Below, piece by piece: positions 44,165 through 56,589 of a stretch of 64,000 bases of DNA (the stretch's first letter is position 1; each line of letters begins with the position of its first letter). Below the pieces are notes generated by a model, which worked only from the letters and a program-made list of their open reading frames with translations, searched no databases and was not told the DNA's origin. Origin of the DNA: Schistosoma mansoni (Eukaryota > Platyhelminthes > Trematoda > Strigeidida > Schistosomatidae); assembly GCF_000237925.1 (NCBI RefSeq), contig NC_031499.1:4987734-5051733 (forward strand), read 5' to 3'. Position numbers and translations under genes: made by a program.

Positions 44165-44275
44165 TTCTTCGCTTCTGACTTTTAATTTCGCTGGGTTGGC
44201 ACGTTGGAATTATAGAAGGTGTTGCTGATTAAGGTGTTATCAAACTCCAAATACTTGTGATATCTTTAATACGGA
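44165..44275 (+). repeat. Repeat H, copy 1
   Basis: TCGCTTCTGACTTTTAATTT, GCTGGGTTGGCACG, then GGTGTTGCTGATTAAGGTGT. Shared in order with 62518-62625. Starts just beyond a CT-rich tract (44120-44145). Confidence 0.55.
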
Positions 44276-44299
44276 AATTTATATACATATCCGTTTGTT

Positions 44300-45300
44300 T
44301 AATTAACATCGCTTGTTGATCTGTTCTATTGTAATAGAAATTTTGAAGATGATTAGAAGGTTTTGAATCTTTCTTTAAATAACCTTGAGATAAATTAGCA
44401 TTGTATTATTCATTAAAAAAATGCATGTATTAGATTAGCCTTCAATGGATATTTCAACACTACTTATAAAACGGAAACACCAATGCAAACTGGGTATTAC
44501 TAGTCAGATCTTTCATTCTAGTTTGGAGTTTTCAGATAATAAACATTCACGACTACTGTTAAGAATGAACCCACTGTTCATTATGCTTTATATTGAACTT
44601 AATACCGTTTAGTCAATTAGCAACAACTCAGTAGTCAATATTGATCAATTATACTAAATTTCTGATAGGACTTGACCATCACTTACTGACATTGGTAAGC
44701 AATTAACTGACTTATTATGTAGTGATTTCCAAACACAGTATTTATGTGTTATTTCATCCTGATATAGAACTCCTCCACAATGAGCAGTACAAAATTTACC
44801 AATGATCAGACACATAACCTTTTGATCTCATAGTAATAGCTTCAACATGGAAACTGTCAAGATGACAAATAAATATAGTTTCCAATTCCAACTTAAATCA
44901 AATAGTGATATTAGGCAAGTCACGTGAAGAAAATGAAATCTCCCGAAAAGAACCAACATCAAACTATAATATATATTTTGGTCCCATAATGTTACCTCAG
45001 TTTAACATAACGTTTACAATGGATAATAAAAATATTTTTAAAAAAGTGAAACCCATGAAAATCTGCTCATGGTGATTTATACCATTTACCAATATTACTT
45101 TTAAAATAGTAACGCACTGATTACTTTAAAATAAGCATCTCAATGCACATAATAATCCGATAGCGGACCTATATAACCCAAACGTATCATGTGACATCTG
45201 GAATAATAGCAAAAGATGATATTCAGTTATATAAATAAAGTCAGAATCACTCATTATGATATTATGGATGCATTTAAATATGAATTCCATTTTGAACTGC
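44300..45300. other. AT-rich intergenic sequence
   Basis: No supported gene, RNA or repeat. Short chance frames only. Confidence 0.4.
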
Positions 45301-45739
45301 TATCATCAATAGAGCCAATGGAGGGGGCTATTAGTCGGTTGTATCGTTTTTGTGTGGAAGTCCTTTAGATTTCACATGCATGACTGAACATAGTATGAAA
45401 CTCAAGACATTCAAGTCTTTTTAAAGGCACTAAACGTTTCAGCCATTGAATTCAATGATCAATATTTCTAAATCAGACCAATAATTACTGAAACACGACA
45501 ATTATCCAATACTATGAATGATAAGTGTATCATCTCTGGCGTCGCTGAATATCCTCAAGTGTAGTTTCTTAAAAAAATTTATGAGACCCTTGTGAAATTT
45601 CACCACCAGTGACCAAACAGCTGTTAGTTAATTAAATGGCTTAAAAATATTTGTTAAATTTGAGAATATATATGTGTATACAATAGTATCCAACCTATTT
45701 AACTGATTTTATAAATCAATCATATGTTTGGAATTATTG

Positions 45740-46440
45740 GTACAGAACTTCAAAACGGTGTGTACTCATGGTCACACACATGGCACTCGAACCCAGAACC
45801 TTCGATTTCGCGCGTGAACGCCTAACTTCTAGACCACTGATCCGGCATCCAACGGTGTTGATATGTAATCTCAATCAATCCATCGTCTTGCTCAACTCTT
45901 CATCGATTATCTGGATAATGATATATAGAGCCATTCAGAAGTAGTGAAAGGTAAGGTGACAGCATTCAGAACTCAGCCAAAGGTCAAGTGTCCTTCATTG
46001 GAGTCAATGGATCAATTTCATTAAGATAAAGTGATATAAATATGAATTAGTATGTGTGCATTTCATCCGGTAGCCCAATATACTTTCTCGTTCACTCTTG
46101 TGTTCTCGCTCAAGTAGTCAGTTGGGGTATGGTGAGTAGCGAACCGTGTATCATTATCAAACTTTAGGCACAGAACGTCACAACAGATAAATGTCTCACT
46201 AGTGACTACCCACTGGTGACTAGCTTCAAGATGGATTTCCTGGAGTTCGAATGAGAAGCGGTAACCAGTGGAGTTCAATCGGTGTCAAGTGTGAGACAGT
46301 TATCCATCCTAGACAATCGATGAAGAGTTGAACAAGATGATGGATTGATTGAGATTACATATCAACACCGTTGGATGCCGGATCAGTGGTCTAGAGGTTA
46401 AGCGTTCACACGCGAGGACTTTCTAGAATAATAATTATCG
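45740..46440. mobile_element. Inverted pair of tRNA-headed SINEs (B lineage)
   Basis: 45785-45920 (minus: CTCGAACCCAGAACCTTCGA, TCTAGACCACTGATCCGGCA, CCAACGGTGTTGATATGTAA) is the reverse complement of 46300-46425 (TTACATATCAACACCGTTGG, GATCAGTGGTCTAGAGGTTA), with about 380 bp between. The A box TGGTCTAGAGG is clear. The plus body at 46200-46300 matches 50790-50880. Confidence 0.7.
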
Positions 46441-46877
46441 ACCGATAGTAATAAAGCTTTGGTTATCATGACTCTAACATCAAAAGAGTTCTATATATTC
46501 CACATAAAAAACAGAATTTGTATGAGGGCAAGTGATGTGACTCTGATGACTATAACAAAAGTATCTGGAGCTGATTTCAGTCGCGAAACGTAAAACGTGA
46601 CAGCTACAAGCTTTACCTATTAAAATGGAGTTTTAAGTCCTCTAGACTCATTCATATCATTCACAAAGCTCGCGGTAAGATGGTTAACTGAGGCTATCAA
46701 GGTTTACGTATTCAAGAATCATTTGAAATGAAGCCAAATGAATTTTCAAATGGTTTTTAACTTACAAAACCTTCACAAGGCATCTAAAACAAAAATGACA
46801 ATTACCATTTTATGCTTTTATCAAGTAAATATCAAAATAAAATGTGATGATTTATTTTATGACTGATTATGTGAGTT

Positions 46878-46945
46878 TGGGTTGGAGAATGCTGGTAGGC
46901 GGTGGCCTATTCTTCATTGGGGGTAACAGGCGTAAATAAGTTATA
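46878..46945 (+). mobile_element. RTE-type LINE 3' terminus scrap
   Basis: GGGTTGGAGAATGCTGGTAG, GGTGGCCTATTCTTCATTGG and GGGTAACAGGCGTAAATAAG are the last 70 bp of the family seen at 56510. Confidence 0.7.
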
Positions 46946-46949
46946 TGAG

Positions 46950-48245
46950 TTTTCAACTAACCCGATATTATGGTCATTTGAAACAATTCACATGTAATAA
47001 TTACTCATTTTATAGGAGAATAGGTATCCTCTAACACTTGTTGAGTGTCTTCATTCTCAATCTCTCGAATATGAACGCTTCGCCATAATGTTTATTGAAT
47101 GGTCATTTGGATTTTGAGCTGTGATTATAAATTAAGTGAATCTCTCGAGAAAATCGATCATTTATTTAGAGAAACATAAGTAGTTTCAGTTATATTCATA
47201 GGCACATATAATGTAAAATCCATAACATGTTCTCTCTCAAATAGATTGCATTCATTCCTAAAACATCTCATCTAAATGTTTAATTTGATGTATTGTATCC
47301 CTTGTTGAGAACGTTGAAGATATTATCTTATGAATGGATTCCAGCTAATATCTCAACAAAGTGCAACAATGTTAGATCATTTAGACTAGTGGTCCAATTA
47401 CAACCTATTGGGCAAACGTCAATCTGCACTTAAAGGACTGAACGTATGTGACACTAGTCTTTACACAACGACCAATCAATTATAAATGTCTCATTCCTAA
47501 AGAAGGTCAGACCCTATCACAATAACTTGATCGTAACATCTCATGTGGGTGATACGAGTTAGAATCGTACATAGAGTCAATTTCTTACAGTTAAGAGGTA
47601 CGTCTTGTTTACGAATATTAATTAATATGAAGCTTAAGTTCATCGTTCCATGACTGCTAATTCAAACCACTAAACACGATATGAAGTATTTTGATTTTCT
47701 ATAAACTTCTAATCAGTGTATGCTTGAAATTTCCACTGACATTTGATATGCATGCCAATATACTTTTCAATATGCATACGTCCAGCACTACTTTTGTTGA
47801 TTTACCTTATATTAGAGCTTTATGGACTCAAATATATTAAAACACAGAAGAGAATGACAAACTTTTATATCCTTATTATAATTTAGCTTGTTACCGATCA
47901 TCCCCATTTCCGCAATAGTCAAAATATTTAAGTGGCATACTGTATACTAACTACACTCTCATTTAAAACTCTCAGTAAGTTAGTAAATAAATTATTATAT
48001 AAACGTACCTGAAGTAAAATCGTAACTTCCTAACCATAAAAGTTATGAATGAATGATTTTAATATTATGCACTTCAGGTACCAAACTGAAAAGTCTATTA
48101 CTAAATTTCTAGGAAACCAATGATAAATTCTAATACTGTAAAGCTTCTAATATGTGGTAAATAAATCATCAAAAATAAATGAACGTTAAATATCATACTA
48201 CTCAATTATTGTAGTAATATAACACAAAAAAGGAGCAAATTCATT
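46950..48245. other. AT-rich intergenic sequence
   Basis: Nothing recognised between the RTE scrap at 46878 and the B-class SINE pair at 48248. Confidence 0.4.
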
Positions 48246-48247
48246 AT

Positions 48248-48727
48248 TATCAGAAGGGGTTTTGTGGAGATTTTAGTATTTTCATAGTTGAAATCATGAG
48301 TCAAATGAAGCTAGACAATCATGGAAAACCTGAAAGCATTAGACGGCCGTTTCGTATTATTGTGGGACTCCTTAGAAATGCGCATACACGATCCCGCCTC
48401 GCGACATTCCAACCCAAGATCTACCAGTTTCACGCCAGAACACTTAACCTCTAGACCACGGAGCCGGCCGGCATCCAATGGTGTTAATGTCTAACTTCCA
48501 TCAATCCACAAAGTTTGAGCAACTGTTCACCAATTGTCTTCAGTCAGTTGTTATCTCACAATAGACTTGGCGCGAGACTGGTAGGTCCTGGATTTGAATC
48601 TCGAGAGGCGAGATCGTGGATGCGCACTGTTGAGGAGTCCCACATTAATACGAAACGGCCGTCCAGTGCTTCCAGGTTCTCCATGGTGGTCTAGCTTCAA
48701 TTACTCATGATTTCAACTAAGAAAATT
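48248..48727. mobile_element. Head-to-head inverted pair of B hammerhead SINEs
   Basis: Minus copy 48248-48565 runs from the terminal CAGAAGGGGTTTTGTGGAG through a hammerhead (core CTAAGGA, GAAA present), tRNA head and body (ACCAATTGTCTTCAGTCAGT). Plus copy 48567-48727 starts inside the head (GCGAGACTGGTAGGTCCTGG) and has a hammerhead with core TTGAGGA. One core base is changed in each. Confidence 0.8.
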
Positions 48728-48729
48728 CA

Positions 48730-50650
48730 CCATTGTTTATTGATGGCACTGTGTCTAGTTAAGTCTATCAATGAGTCGACTAAAAAAGTACTGACTTCTT
48801 AATATTGAAAAAGTTTTCCGTGATTACAGTAATAAATGCAATGAATGAGTTCTTTTTTAGAAAAGTTATTTGGGTTTTTAAGGAATGCATTTCTCATAAG
48901 TTTTTCAATTCCTACTATAGTAGGAAAAGTAGCGTTTTAAAGTGTTCTCTCTATGGGTGTTGATTGTTACAGTGCCGACGTTGAATTCTAACTAAATATA
49001 ACATATCTTAATCCAATAATCAGTTGGCTATTCGCAAAAAAATATTTCCAAGTATTCTGTTCAAATACTATTAGTTTGGAAACACTTAATTTGTACTTGA
49101 TCGTCAGCTTACTGCAAAGGTTAGCTGATAAACTCTACAAATTAAAATGATATAGTCACTTACTCAGTAAATGTCCTGTAAAGCAAAGCGTCAAACAAAT
49201 CAAGAAAATACTGATGAATGTCATAAATTCTAATCATTTATTTAATCAGACATATGAACCGGTCATCAAATAACATTGTAATGCCTCAGTATTTGCTTAT
49301 GAAGATTGTTGAATTTCATTGAAATAAAGAACCGATCCAAGTTAGATCATCATCGAATGGAGATTGTTGAAAATCGATATTTATTGATTTAAGTGAACTA
49401 ATAAATTGGAAGAAAATCAATTACTAAGCGATTGATAAAGTTAGTATTCCGTAAGTTCTAAGATATTCAACATATTTTCTTCAAGTTTAAATCTCATACT
49501 TGATACAGACATATATCCTACTTACTTTTGATATAGTTTATACATACTTATGATTACTGATAATGGATATACAGTAGTGCAATTATCAATAACGAAAAAA
49601 ACAAAACATCTAACAAATATTAAAAGCAATATTCAAAACTATTAAAATGATGGGTATTAGGTTCTGGTTTCAATATGATTATTCTGTTGATGAATTCTTA
49701 ATTAAGAAATGTAGGCATCGTGGATTCTAACCAAAAATATGGTAACTTACATTTCATACTCTAATAAAAATCATTTATGTGCTATATGTTATTAAAATGT
49801 TTAGATGATTAATAAAATCACTACAGTTATGAGCAATCGTCATTATTTTGTCATAGATAATTACAAAGTAAGACTTCAATCGATAATAGAAAGAGAAATG
49901 TCCTTCAAAAAATAAAAGCTCTGGACGTATATTTCGTGCAAGTTGGCACTCCTCAGTAAGGTTTATCTAAAGTTTAGAAGGAACAGGCTCTTCTCAAATG
50001 ATATGAACTTACATCATTCATTGTTACAGTAAAAAAAGTTTTCTGTGTATGACACGGGTTTCTACTTTATATGAAGCATTTATAACTTCAAATTTACAGG
50101 AACACCTTGCTAACGAGTATCGACTAACACGAAACGTGTATTCATTGTTTCATGTTGACCATTTCCAATCAACATAGTACAAACGATACAGATTCACTTG
50201 AAATAATGATCATATTGTTACTTAGTCCATGGAGTTCCATCAATAATAAAGGACTATACAAATATGAAGTAGGTTTCTATTCAGTGATTAACCAACTACA
50301 ATCAATGACACACGAAACCCAATCTATAGATGAGAAATTGTGAAAGAATTTACTACTTGAAGTTTATTGAATATTACTTTTGGTCATTTTGTTAATAAGT
50401 TAGATTATTTTAACAAATTTTGGTTGAAACATTCAAACTAATCTATATTTAGATCTGACACTGAGTAGTATACACATCACTCAAAGGACCTATTTGGTTC
50501 AATTTTAGGTGATGCCAATAACCATGAACACATTTCCATCCATTATATCAAATGGTAGAATAGATTAAAAAATATAATATTCAGTTATTTACTGGACAAA
50601 ATGACATACTTGGATGCAGTACTTCCAAGAAAATAACATTTAACAAATAA
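48730..50650. other. AT-rich intergenic sequence
   Basis: No convincing gene. A weak word match near 49320-49370 (AGAACCGATCCAAGTTAGAT) parallels 17130-17150 and may be a SINE scrap. Confidence 0.4.
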
Positions 50651-50654
50651 TAAT

Positions 50655-51125
50655 AATATCAGAAGGGGTGTTTGTGCATATTATAGTAATTTTAATAGTT
50701 GGGATCATGAATCACTTGAAGCTAGACCACTATGGAAAACCTGGAAGCACTGGAAGGCCGTTTCGTCCCATTGTGGGCTTCAAAAGGTAGTTCCTGGAGT
50801 TCTAGTGAGAAGCAATCACCAGTGGAGTTCAACCAGGTCTGTTGTGAGATAGTGACTCACTGAAGACAATTGGTGAACGGTTGCTCAAACTTCGTGGATT
50901 GGTTGAAGTTAGACATTAACACCATTGGATGCCGGCCGGCTCAGTGGTCTAGTGGTTAAGTGCTCACGTGCGAGACTGATAGATCCTGGGTTCGGATCTC
51001 GCGAGCTTGGATCGTGGATGCGCACTGCTGAAGAGTCGCAAAATGAGACGAAACGGCCGTCCAGTACTTCTAGGTTTTCCATAGTGGTCTAGCTTCAATT
51101 GACTCAGGATATCAACCATATAAAA
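50655..51125. mobile_element. Inverted pair of B hammerhead SINEs joined inside the ribozyme
   Basis: The minus part (50655-50778) keeps the terminal block, stem I/III half and GAAA of a hammerhead, then breaks in stem-loop II. From about 50780 a plus-orientation copy follows with body, A box (TGGTCTAGTGG), B-box region (GGGTTCGGATCTC), a complete hammerhead and the tail ATTGACTCAGGATATCAACC. Confidence 0.8.
51022..51067 (+). ncRNA. Hammerhead ribozyme (B class), intact core
   Basis: Stem I GCACTG 51022-51027 with CAGTAC 51062-51067 (five of six pairs). Core CTGAAGA 51028-51034, stem II GTC/GAC, GAAA 51050-51053, stem III ACGGCCGT perfect, predicted cleavage after C51061. The pol III-like head of the same copy is about 80-100 bp upstream. 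Confidence 0.78.
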
Positions 51126-51499
51126 GTCAGTTTGTCATCAAATAAACATGATAATACTTTTCGAATCCTGTTAGAATCTAGAGTGTTTAGATTTGTTTCT
51201 TTTAATAATCTAATAAACGCCTAATATAAAACAAACTACCACTATGTAAAAGAAACAATACCATGCATAACTGATGATTGTCTTCATGTGAACATAGACT
51301 TAAAACAACATCGACTTTTAAGTAATATAATGTTAGATATCTTTACTTCTTCAGTTAATGTATAATTCGTGTAATATTGAAACAATGAGGTGTCAAATGA
51401 TTGTCAAAATAACAAAAAAATGTAATTGACAATTACAACATATAAAATGGGCGTTTCTGTTATACAGATTATTGTCTGTTTTTTTCTAAACACATCAAA

Positions 51500-51712
51500 G
51501 ATGTAGCGGTAGTATTGTGGTGTGATCTACTTATATCCACATAAGTAGTATATGGTGATGGTCGGACATAGAATGTATTTTGACAGAAGATCGATAAGAA
51601 ACGAACAAGAATGAAGCGCAATCGGTATGAAAATGCATCACCAATGAAATCAGAGAAGACGGACTGATATTTACAGAAGGAACAGTTAAGATTGAGACAG
51701 TTGATTGTTATT
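51500..51712 (+). repeat. Block F repeat, solitary copy
   Basis: Starts GTAGTATTGTGGTGTGATCT, contains the small palindrome CTTATATCCACATAAGTAG and follows the 17290-17540 copy along its length. No hammerhead unit is attached here. Confidence 0.55.
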
Positions 51713-52664
51713 TTGCAAATTAACTGTTCACTATATGGTTATCCGAATTTAGTGAGATAGTCTGTAATTTGTGCTTAGATACATTCGATTGTTCACACTC
51801 ATGTTCTTGTCCACTACAGTATTACTGTGAATTTTACTTGAAAGGAAAATAAAAACACTCGTTGTTTATGAAACAACTGATATTCATATAAGAAGGATCT
51901 GTGAAGATCTACATTGTATATCAGTTGCGAAGCAGTAACTCAACAATGATATTGGAAAATGGTTGTGCATTTTTATCGAATAATTGTATTTAGAAATGTT
52001 AACCCCTGGATGTTGACATAATGGTCTAAATGTTAAAAGTACTTGGAGTAAGATATAAGAACCCTGAGTAAAAACTCTAGTCTACTTACTTAATTACTCA
52101 CTTCTGATATCTACGTAGAGGGGCATAGACCGCCCACCAGAATTCCTCATGGAACTCTACTCTATGTATGGATAAAACACCAATCTAAGATGAAATAACA
52201 TTTCAATGCTTATTGACTTTTAATTGTTATCTAACTAAGGTTGATTCATGATGTAAACTATTAGATTCAACAATGATCACTACATATATCTATACTAATA
52301 GCTATTTTTATAAGTTTGTTTTATTAAAACCAGTTGTAAATAATTTAAAAGATTTCAGTAATGAAAAGTGTACAATCTTTACAAATGTTTAGAGCTCACT
52401 GACTGCTGCAGCTAAAACAAAAATTCAAATTATTGCAAGGAAACGATCTTTTTCGACTAATTCACATCCAACACTAAAAAGGAAGAATGTATTTGTAAAA
52501 TCTCAGCGAATGAACTTGAAGTTAATCCAACGTTTTGTACTCAACAGTCTGATCCAAGCTTTTTCAAGGAAATATAATCGACCATCACGATTATTGAATA
52601 TAAACAGATACATGTTTCTTCGGTTAACTGTATACTAAATAAAGTCACTTAGTATTGTTTGATT

Positions 52665-52815
52665 GAATCTTCCCCTTGATATTTAGGACTGCAACTGGTC
52701 AGTCTCTAATTGGTATATGTGCATACTGTGCATATTGCTTCGATATAGCATTGATTAACAAGCATTGTAAGCAAAGTGGCTATCCAGCTATAGCCACTAT
52801 CCATCTTTGTATACT
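52665..52815 (-). mobile_element. Smα-type SINE body fragment
   Basis: CACTTAGTATTGTTTGATTG, GGTATATGTGCATACTGTGC and ACAAGCATTGTAAGCAAAG match the family body on the minus strand. No tRNA head or ribozyme is left. Confidence 0.65.
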
Positions 52816-53384
52816 AAATAGATCATTCGATCGTATTAACAATGTTTAAGATAGGTATGTGCTTCACCATGTATGAGACATATGGTATGTAACGAAAAGT
52901 GTGTTAAGATAACAGATTGTATGTATTCGGTAGTGGGTCTAAGGTATGAGAAGAAGTTTCATTCACTATTTATCGCTTCTGATTTTTGTCAAGCAACTTA
53001 TTCAAATTATGAGACAAGTGGAATTTTTGGAAAGAATGAATTTTGTTTGACTTCATAATACTAATTTAAGTAGTACATTATATTGGATGATCCATAACTG
53101 TACTGTACCATGAAAACTATCAGTCTATTCAGATTCAACATAAAATCAAAGTTTCAGCAAACACCAACGTTCAAGAACTATGATATGGTAATTCATTGCA
53201 AATGAACAAAACTACATAAACATCTGTCTAAAATCAAATAGTTATAGGCCAAAAACGTTCTCGTATCAATAAAGTGTGTTAAGCTTATCACGAAAGTTTG
53301 ACAGTAACGGAGTTTCATATCAGCATATTAGCATCACTGCTAACCAATTGAATTTGGAAGCCTAAACCATCAAACACTAACTCA

Positions 53385-53500
53385 GTGATCTAAAGGTTAC
53401 ATACTTAACACAAGACCTGAAGGTATTTGGTTCGATTTTCAATAGGGCTTTACATGAGCATTACATAGGAGTCTCATACTAGGATGAAATAGAAATACAT
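53385..53500 (+). mobile_element. Degraded tRNA-headed SINE (B-like)
   Basis: ACTCAGTGATCTAAAGGTTA and TTGGTTCGATTTTCAATAGG fit the A- and B-box regions. GGAGTCTCATACTAGGATGA follows where the hammerhead should be, but no core survives. Confidence 0.45.
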
Positions 53501-53714
53501 TTTTTCTTGATTTTCAAAATTCATCAAACTAATATCAGTTCTTAGTGTGGACTATCAAGTTTTCTTTGAATAATAAAGTAGCTGTTCATCTTTTCAAGTA
53601 CTATACCGAAAACGTATAAAGCATGCTTCTCAAATATGTTTTATTCCAATTCAAGATAAAAAAAACATTTCAATACGACGAATTCTATCAAAAAAGCATA
53701 AAGATGATAATACT

Positions 53715-53890
53715 TTACAATTGATTGATCACTGGGTGGTGATCAATCTCATGCATGTCAGGTCCTTCTTAGTGCTGATCGAATGCTATCGATCGAGTTG
53801 CAATGTGGCCACCAGTCTAGGTGGCTCGACACCGCTTGCACTATATATACCGAGGTAAGATGGTGGTTGGAGGTGGTCAACAGGAGGTGA
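53715..53890 (+). repeat. Repeat D, left of the assembly gap
   Basis: GATCACTGGGTGGTGATCAA (itself near-palindromic), GTGGCCACCAGTCTAGGTGG and TACCGAGGTAAGATGGTGGT. The last motif recurs inverted at 54628-54653, right of the gap. Confidence 0.55.
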
Positions 53891-54361
53891 CCGTTTCACT
53901 TTTTGTCCCATACCGCTGTTAGATAGAAATTTGTTGCAGTATCATTCTTTGTAATGTCGAGAAGTATCTTAAGGTTAATAGCGAAAGTAAACTTTTGTGA
54001 TGAACCTTGTTATATACGTATTTTTTTAAAGAAAAAAACAACTCGAAAATGAACACATTTTTTTCACTTATTAGTTTCATTCTTATTTTGAATGTTCAGG
54101 TCGAGAGAAAAAAACAAAACAAAATTTTACTACCCAGTAATATAGCTACAAGAAAGTATTTTTGAAAAAATACCTGGACGAAACAGTTATGTAGAGAAAT
54201 ACTAAGTAATTGTTAGCTTGATAGAACAGTAGTAACAATAATGCTAATGCAACATTGCCTAATCTGTTACTTTTCTGTTAGTTTGTAGAAAATTAAACAT
54301 TGTCCATTTGTTTTCAAGTTTACCTGTTACTATCCTTTCCCCTTAATTTTTACATGAAGAA

Positions 54362-54561
54362 NNNNNNNNNNNNNNNNNNNNNNNNNNNNNNNNNNNNNNN
54401 NNNNNNNNNNNNNNNNNNNNNNNNNNNNNNNNNNNNNNNNNNNNNNNNNNNNNNNNNNNNNNNNNNNNNNNNNNNNNNNNNNNNNNNNNNNNNNNNNNNN
54501 NNNNNNNNNNNNNNNNNNNNNNNNNNNNNNNNNNNNNNNNNNNNNNNNNNNNNNNNNNNNN
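54362..54561. other. Assembly gap, 200 N
   Basis: Exactly 200 unresolved bases, probably a fixed-size placeholder. Any frame drawn through it is meaningless. Confidence 0.99.
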
Positions 54562-54599
54562 TCTATATATATGGGAGTATGATGTTTGTTTGACAGTCG

Positions 54600-54655
54600 A
54601 CGGATTTTTTTCCTGCCTCTCCCCCTTCCACCCACCATCTTACCTCGGTATATGA
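54600..54655 (-). repeat. Inverted piece of repeat D right of the gap
   Basis: CCACCCACCATCTTACCTCG is nearly the reverse complement of 53851-53880 (CGAGGTAAGATGGTGGTTGG). The two repeat ends face each other across the gap. Confidence 0.6.
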
Positions 54656-55929
54656 TAATACTTTAGACAGTAGTTATTCTCCAGATGTATTTCCATGACT
54701 GCTACATTATAAATTGAATTCGGTTTACTATGTACTATCTGAGATATTGTCATCTGTACAGTTATTAATAACAAGAGGCCCAGTCAAAATAGTCTTGTCA
54801 TCTCATGCAGGTAAATTTAAAAAACATTTCTCGGTTTTTTTGTTATGGTGAGTTATCCCCCATGATAGAAACAATTCAGAAAGTATTTAACATTCAATCA
54901 TGACCTAGTTAGTTTTAATGAATTTTACCAACTTAAGGCTGTTCACTAAGCAACTATTCGACTCTCTTTTTTGTCTAATCAATACCCAGTTCACCAGTCT
55001 TACTCTTATCCATATCTTAATGAGATAAAATATACTAGACTAATTTGACCAAGTAAATTCCTTTTTTTACAATGATGTGTTCTGTTTGTACATAATACAT
55101 GAGAACAGCTTTTAAAGGAGCATGTTACCAATACCCTGAAAGTCTGTTATATTAAATAAGGTGAGTTTACCCATCACATTTTCAATAATCAAGTAATATG
55201 CCATATACAGAAATCCCATAAGGTTCATTTTATTTATTTAATGTGTGCTACACATTTAAGTGTAGTTTTCATCAAAAACTTCACTTTAGAATCTAACATT
55301 CAATGTATGACGGGACTGGAGTAAGTTGAATAAAAATCTATAGTCACTGTTGCTATATTCAATGTATTTGTAGTTACTATTCAGCATATTGATCTGGGTA
55401 ACATTGATATGACCATAGCAAATAATCGTTGATAACTCATAGCACTTGAAATGAAATCTCGAAGTCTTCCATAAAATGAATATCACATTGTATTAACGTT
55501 GAGAATGTGACAGATAACCCCAAGACGTTGGTAAAACAACAAAATACCATAGTGATTACATATAGTTACTTACCGTCAATCGAAATGATTACTGTGAAAA
55601 TGAAAGTGATACAGCATAATATGCGAACACGTTGATACATCTCTGTTACAAGTGAAACATATATGATAATGGCTATCACATAAATTTATAATACTCCACA
55701 CCCTAAACAAAAGTGTGTGTTTTTCCAGGCTACAGAAAACACCAATAAAGACAGATTATAGAATAGTTTCTAGGTAAGAAATAAAAAGTAATGTTATTTA
55801 TGATTGACCGACATGTTAAATTCCATATTCATGAAGTAACTGTTGATATTTTCATAGTTTACATAACGCACTTTACCTTGATTTAACCGACATTTAAAAT
55901 CACGACGTACTAGATAATTCTTTTGTTTT

Positions 55930-56580
55930 ATCATAAGGCTCCTCAACAAGGTGGAGGATGTGAAAACCTTTACATATCAGGGCAGCATCATTGATGAACA
56001 CGGTGGATCTGATGCAGACGTGAGAGCGAGAATCGGCAAAGCAAGAGCAGCATATATATACAACTGAAGAACATCTGGAACTCAAAACAATTGTCAATCA
56101 ACACCAAAATCAGAATTTTCAATACAAATGTGAAGACAGTTCTAATGTATGGGGCGGGGACGTGGAGAACTACGAAAGCCATCATCTAGAAGATACAGGT
56201 GTTTATTAACAGTTGTCTACGCAGGATACTTCAGATCCGTTGGCCAGACACTATCAGCAACATGTTACTGCAGGAGACAACAAACCAGATTCCAGCAGAG
56301 GAAGAAATCAGGAAGAAGCGCTGGAAGTGGATAGGACACACTTTGAGGAAATCACGTAACTGCGTCATAAGACAAGCCCTCACATGGAATCCTGAAGGTC
56401 AAACGAGAAGAGGAAGACCAAATGACACATTACGTCGAGAAACGGAGACAGACATGAGAAGAATGAACAAAAGTTGGATAGAACTAGAAAGGAAGGCCCA
56501 GGATAGAGTGGGTTGGAGAATGCTGGTCGGCGGCCTATGCTCCACTGGGAGTAACAGGCGTAAGTTAGTAGGTCCTCAAT
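55930..56580 (+). mobile_element. RTE-type LINE C-terminus
   Basis: Begins near VEDVKTFTYQGSIIDEHGGS, then (in another frame) LKNIWNSKQLSINTKIRIFN. The long frame 56199-56582 carries [60 protein letters not shown] and [19 protein letters not shown]. The 3' end has GTAACAGGCGTAAG, as in the sister copies. Strongly 5' truncated. Confidence 0.88.
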
Positions 56581-56589
56581 AGGGTACAT

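Noticed and set aside
54300-54638. Frames on both strands through the N run
   Set aside because: They exist only because unknown bases were translated; there is no real sequence there.
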